Below the pieces are notes generated by a model. That model was not told the DNA's origin, did not search any database, and saw only the letters and a program-made list of their open reading frames with translations. A program made the position numbers and the translations under genes. From Candidatus Poribacteria bacterium (GTDB taxonomy: Bacteria; Poribacteria; WGA-4E; UBA9662), in the NCBI GenBank assembly GCA_002729015.1, contig PBVO01000016.1:1-6377 (forward strand): a stretch of DNA of 6,377 nucleotides, written 5' to 3'. Below are positions 4,801 through 6,377 of the stretch, one piece after another (position 1 is the first letter of the stretch; every line of letters begins with the position of its first letter).

Positions 4801-6377
4801 TGCTTAAAGCTGGCAAAAGAAGTACCGTTTTCAAATGTTCCTGTTGTTGCTGCTGACAGATTTACAAACCCAGATCCATTTCCGTCAACATGATTTCCTG
4901 AGCCTCCACCAGAACCTCCCGTTCCGATGCCGTCGCCACCGAGGTCGATCTCGACAAGCTTTGATCCGTTGACCCAAAGCTGAAGCAATCCAGAATCTGC
5001 GTCTCCGAAAGAGTTGGCGGGATAGTTTTCCCTATTGTTGCTTGAATGAACATTCTGCGAGATATCTTCGTTAAGCTCTCCAATGATATTAGTCGCGCCT
5101 GTAAAGATTGATGCCCTTAAATTATTGCCAGATGTTGCTGTTTGATATGTTCCATTGACATCAACTGCTGCTCCAATTCCTGCTGAGGCAGCAACCGAGG
5201 CATACGCCGGTGAGGCTGAACTCTGGTCGTTTGATGATCCGAATGAAAGTTTGGCATCTGTTCCATCGCTGTTTACATCAATATCGTCTAGGGAAGGTGC
5301 TGGGGTTGGAGCCAATGCCTTGAGCACTTCATTAAATCTATCAACAGCAGTTCCAACTGTTGTTTTGGTCGTAAAGTCTGTGTACAGGCCGTCACTATAG
5401 TTGCCATCTTCAGCAGGACCGATTGTCCCAGTTAGTGCAATATCTCCACTACTTAAATTTTGTACAATTGCTAAGTTTGTATAGTCAATACTGTCAACAT
5501 CAGCGATCGAAGTCGATCCTGAAACTGCTGTGAGAGCTGCGCCGGCTGCAGAAGTTATTGTTACCTGGCCATTCGATGCAGATGTGACGGTAATATTCGC
5601 CCCAGCAACGATATAAGATAAGCCGGCTTGTGTTTTAGTTAGTGAACCTGAAAGTGCTGGAGCAGAAACTGTACCACTGAATTGTGAACCTGTCAAGGTA
5701 GCAACAAAACGATCGTCTACAGCCATCTCTGTTGAATCTATCTTCAAACCTCCTGCAGACTTAAGGTCAACAGCGAAAGTGGTCCCGGAGAGATCCAGGC
5801 CGTCGCCGGCGGAGTAAGTAGTGTCTGTATTAGAAGCTGCTATTGATACTTGACCATTTGATGCAGATGTTATCGTAACATTGTTTCCTGCAACAAGATA
5901 AGATGTTCCGTTGGTTAGTTGGGTTAGAGATCCTGAAAGTCCTGCATTGAATTTTTGAGCAGGTACGAATGTATTTGATCCCGTGACTGTAGCTATGAGA
6001 TTATCATCTATAGCCATCTCTGTTGAATCGATTCTAAGACCACCAGCAGACTTAAGGTCAACAGCGAAAGTGGTCCCAGAGAGATCCAGACCATCTCCTG
6101 CAGTATACGTGGTATTAGTGTCTGTAGAAGATATTGTTATCTGACCACTAGAAGCCGACGCAATTGTTACATTGTTTCCTGCAACAAGATAAGATGTTCC
6201 GTTGGTTAGTTGGGTTAGAGATCCACTCAGGCCACCATACGCGTGGAAGTCGCTTAAGAATTCAACTGATCCTGTAAAGGCGTGAAGATCATCAGCAGAG
6301 TCACCAAACTTTGTTGAGCCGCTCTTGAAAATAATGCTCGATGATACCAATGTGGACTTAAGCTCGTACACATGAAG
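1887..6377 (-). CDS. Giant repeat-rich phage structural (tail-fibre-like) protein, 5' end missing
   Basis: The frame runs from the window edge to a TAA at 1887..1889. The first possible in-frame start is GTG at 6371, but two further in-frame sense codons (CTT CAT) precede it, no ribosome binding site can be seen, and the first residues (VYELKSTLVSSSIIFKSGST) look like mid-protein fibre repeat sequence; I therefore treat the gene as truncated. Numbering from the GTG (1494 aa): 1-47 a SGSTKFGDSADDLHAFTGS segment; 48-272 three 33-residue repeats joined by AGDGLDLSGTTFAVDLKSAG linkers; 273-357 a transition with DGLYTDF and TAVDRFNEVLKALAP; about 358-922 module A; about 930-1494 module B, a diverged copy of A ending at the stop. 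Composition is rich in Ser, Thr, Gly, Asn and Ala, as expected of an extracellular beta-structured fibre. No signal peptide, membrane helix, peptidase or glycanase motif is seen. Role by inference: tail or baseplate fibre, possibly receptor-binding through modules A and B. Confidence 0.82.
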   Translation of the reverse strand, partial: LHVYELKSTLVSSSIIFKSGSTKFGDSADDLHAFTGSVEFLSDFHAYGGLSGSLTQLTNGTSYLVAGNNVTIASASSGQITISSTDTNTTYTAGDGLDLSGTTFAVDLKSAGGLRIDSTEMAIDDNLIATVTGSNTFVPAQKFNAGLSGSLTQLTNGTSYLVAGNNVTITSASNGQVSIAASNTDTTYSAGDGLDLSGTTFAVDLKSAGGLKIDSTEMAVDDRFVATLTGSQFSGTVSAPALSGSLTKTQAGLSYIVAGANITVTSASNGQVTITSAAGAALTAVSGSTSIADVDSIDYTNLAIVQNLSSGDIALTGTIGPAEDGNYSDGLYTDFTTKTTVGTAVDRFNEVLKALAPTPAPSLDDIDVNSDGTDAKLSFGSSNDQSSASPAYASVAASAGIGAAVDVNGTYQTATSGNNLRASIFTGATNIIGELNEDISQNVHSSNNRENYPANSFGDADSGLLQLWVNGSKLVEIDLGGDGIGTGGSGGGSGNHVDGNGSGFVNLSAATTGTFENGTSFASFKHRTGQYKVATASQRRGWNYARVLHVRSGSTATTNYVEWVNDDNADALAAAGNGISFVGSGTINLSGVTYYRSGTITYQTRVTNAYKYVYDTTNITFGTSLGGSNPGTNSGETLTLAAQSKPTIGGSEDHTKVLHLTSSAQLSANYMIGGAATANVTVTHPLKSNLSAGGASTISNLLLYNLSDTSTGLSETFNAETYRLKSGSYDTQANVTAGGNAWDSTKHMSGTNTGHDDGLLLYIGRLYKPAAGGNSGDFRYANGPTPSNPNYGTGINGLRTFYRKFQNTSGEAVNNLSWTTSGGTTTLVAQGTAVGANNRCRVFFKHPSSTEWLDAFTAFSYNTVTNRAGGAAPSGGAGDTSLASATNYISFGTASIPNNDWVVMKIEADDEWSGYLDTVTVVFGAESAINAAPDLSQIDCNNSGVDGTLSFGSSLALTGYTSVSAAAGFSAVNVNADYDLSGNRRGVFNGSTDISGDLNEQVSASGNNYPANAWGGGNAHTGSLKLEVNGSVIHTFDLNNSFAANSDTSGASGSGFNISAASVSRDSNEIPEWTRRYRTGTWTVKAANQRKGHNYARVIHEITGTQKTTTYAEWVNDTDGAAASLTVAGGSIVNFRGTSEYSQSGIKYFVSPKADFVVTGSNVYKYIYSENSSAISFPTSTNCSIASVHVSGSGVVNGSAAATTMALPNLNTSIADAPDHKIYVTGTLNFGQASSVPGGTSYTMAASCRIHHPIHGNTTSSTTTSDTLLVFTSTDNSTQLVEQFTGEAKRLISGSYATQASVTAGGNAWDSSISMNGADAGHNTGLAVYNSKLVAPANTGNSGDFRSRGEGGTLAAPSGNPNYSAVSNATRHYTRWFQNTSGGSKTDFTVTINGTGTIVSAGTSLAGSNKLRVHAKIPETTSGFATGWMDLATAFATGQNGDDAGCLVGSLDSSLNATNSATFGTQSVGANEYILIRIIADKTWTGNITNITVSWS
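1890..3584 (-). repeat. Module B: second copy of the ~565-residue module, forming the C-terminus
   Basis: Residues about 930-1494. Matches to module A: GVDGTLSFGSS (942-952), GDLNEQVS (994-1001), NYPANAWG (1006-1013), EVNGS (1025-1029), QRKGHNYARVIH (1087-1098), YAEWVND (1109-1115), VYKYIY (1161-1166), SGSYATQASVTAGGNAWDS (1291-1309), GNSGDFR (1338-1344), NPNY (1358-1361), FQNTSG (1375-1380) and TWTGNITNITVSW (1481-1493). The offset is 551 residues in the middle and about 570 near the end, so only small insertions separate the copies. B carries four Cys (938, 1181, 1246, 1444) against one in A (838). Confidence 0.85.
3606..5300 (-). repeat. Module A: first copy of a tandem ~565-residue protein module
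   Basis: Residues about 358-922 of the giant protein. Landmarks in order: DGTDAKLSFGSS (369-380), GELNEDIS (431-438), NYPANSFG (449-456), WVNGS (466-470), a Gly-rich insert (about 478-500), QRRGWNYARVLH (536-547), YVEWVND (558-564), AYKYVY (607-612), SGSYDTQANVTAGGNAWDS (724-742), GNSGDFR (771-777), NPNY (786-789), FQNTSG (803-808) and EWSGYLDTVTVVF (909-921). All recur in the same order in module B. The Gly-rich insert is the clearest difference from B. I recognise no named domain. Confidence 0.85.
5556..5654 (-). repeat. 33-residue fibre repeat, copy 3 of 6
   Basis: Residues 240-272 of the giant protein; more diverged start (LSGSLTKTQAGLSYIVAGAN) but same 33-residue length without gaps. 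It is followed by the transition into module A instead of another AGDGLDLSG linker. Confidence 0.85.
5649..5939 (-). repeat. 291-bp tandem unit, copy 2
   Basis: Encodes residues 145-241, directly following copy 1 with no gap. Similarity is strong to about residue 229 (LTGS) and then fades, so the duplicated tract may be slightly shorter than the period. Much closer to copy 1 at DNA level than modules A and B are to each other, hence a more recent event. Confidence 0.88.
5841..5939 (-). repeat. 33-residue fibre repeat, copy 2 of 6
   Basis: Residues 145-177 of the giant protein. The first 23 residues equal those of copy 1; differences appear only in the last ten (ends TSASNGQVSI). Confidence 0.88.
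5940..6230 (-). repeat. 291-bp tandem unit, copy 1
   Basis: Encodes residues 48-144: one 33-residue repeat plus the AGDGLDLSGTTFAVDLKSAG linker and an IDDNLIATVTGS stretch. By hand alignment about 69 of the first 85 residues match the next unit. The DNA includes a 56-bp perfect match (6169..6224) to 5878..5933 at an offset of exactly 291 bp, and another run of at least 32 bp beginning at 6046 matching that beginning at 5755. Confidence 0.9.
6132..6230 (-). repeat. 33-residue fibre repeat, copy 1 of 6
   Basis: Residues 48-80 of the giant protein; begins LSGSLTQLTNGTSYLVAGNN and ends SGQITI. The pattern across all six copies is (L/I)-x-GSLT, then SY(L/I)-x-AG-x-N(V/I)T(I/V), and a final G-x-(V/I/L)-x-I. 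Confidence 0.88.

Noticed and set aside
2084..5400. Several open frames of 60-90 codons on both strands within the giant gene
   Set aside because: All overlap the long frame, whose repeat structure is clearly protein-level; their products show no recognisable domain.
5556..6230. Spaced direct repeats resembling a CRISPR array
   Set aside because: The period is 291 bp, the spacers are themselves homologous and the frame is maintained throughout, so these are protein repeats.

Overview
The window looks like part of the virion-structure region of a tailed bacteriophage, most plausibly a marine T4-like myovirus or a related uncultured marine phage. The evidence is the protein content: two very long, Ser/Thr/Gly/Asn/Ala-rich proteins built from repeated beta-type modules, in a style I recognise from tail-fibre and virion-decoration proteins of cyanophages, pelagiphages and marine virome contigs. 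This placement comes from memory of such sequences, not from a search. No host gene, tRNA, integrase, insertion sequence or CRISPR array is visible, so the host cannot be named.

Everything reads on the minus strand, so transcription runs from high to low coordinates. First comes a giant repeat-rich gene (6377 down to 1887) that is open at the window edge and therefore lacks its 5' end. Its product has a linker region with three copies of a 33-residue repeat, two of them inside a recent 291-bp tandem duplication, followed by two tandem modules of about 565 residues that are diverged copies of each other and run to the stop codon. After an 11-bp gap holding a Shine-Dalgarno sequence comes a complete 602-residue gene (1875 down to 67). 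It has a conserved-looking N-terminal domain, three more copies of the same 33-residue repeat, a glycine-rich linker, and two tandem copies of a C-terminal domain of about 80 residues. A third gene begins at position 30, behind a strong Shine-Dalgarno sequence, and leaves the window after 10 codons.

The tight spacing, common strand and lack of a visible terminator suggest one late structural operon. The shared repeat implies the two large proteins evolved together by duplication and exchange of fibre segments. The likely role, by inference, is fibre-like or receptor-contacting parts of the tail or baseplate. No catalytic motif is recognisable. The least explained element is the pair of tandem modules of about 565 residues, for which I can name no fold or function.
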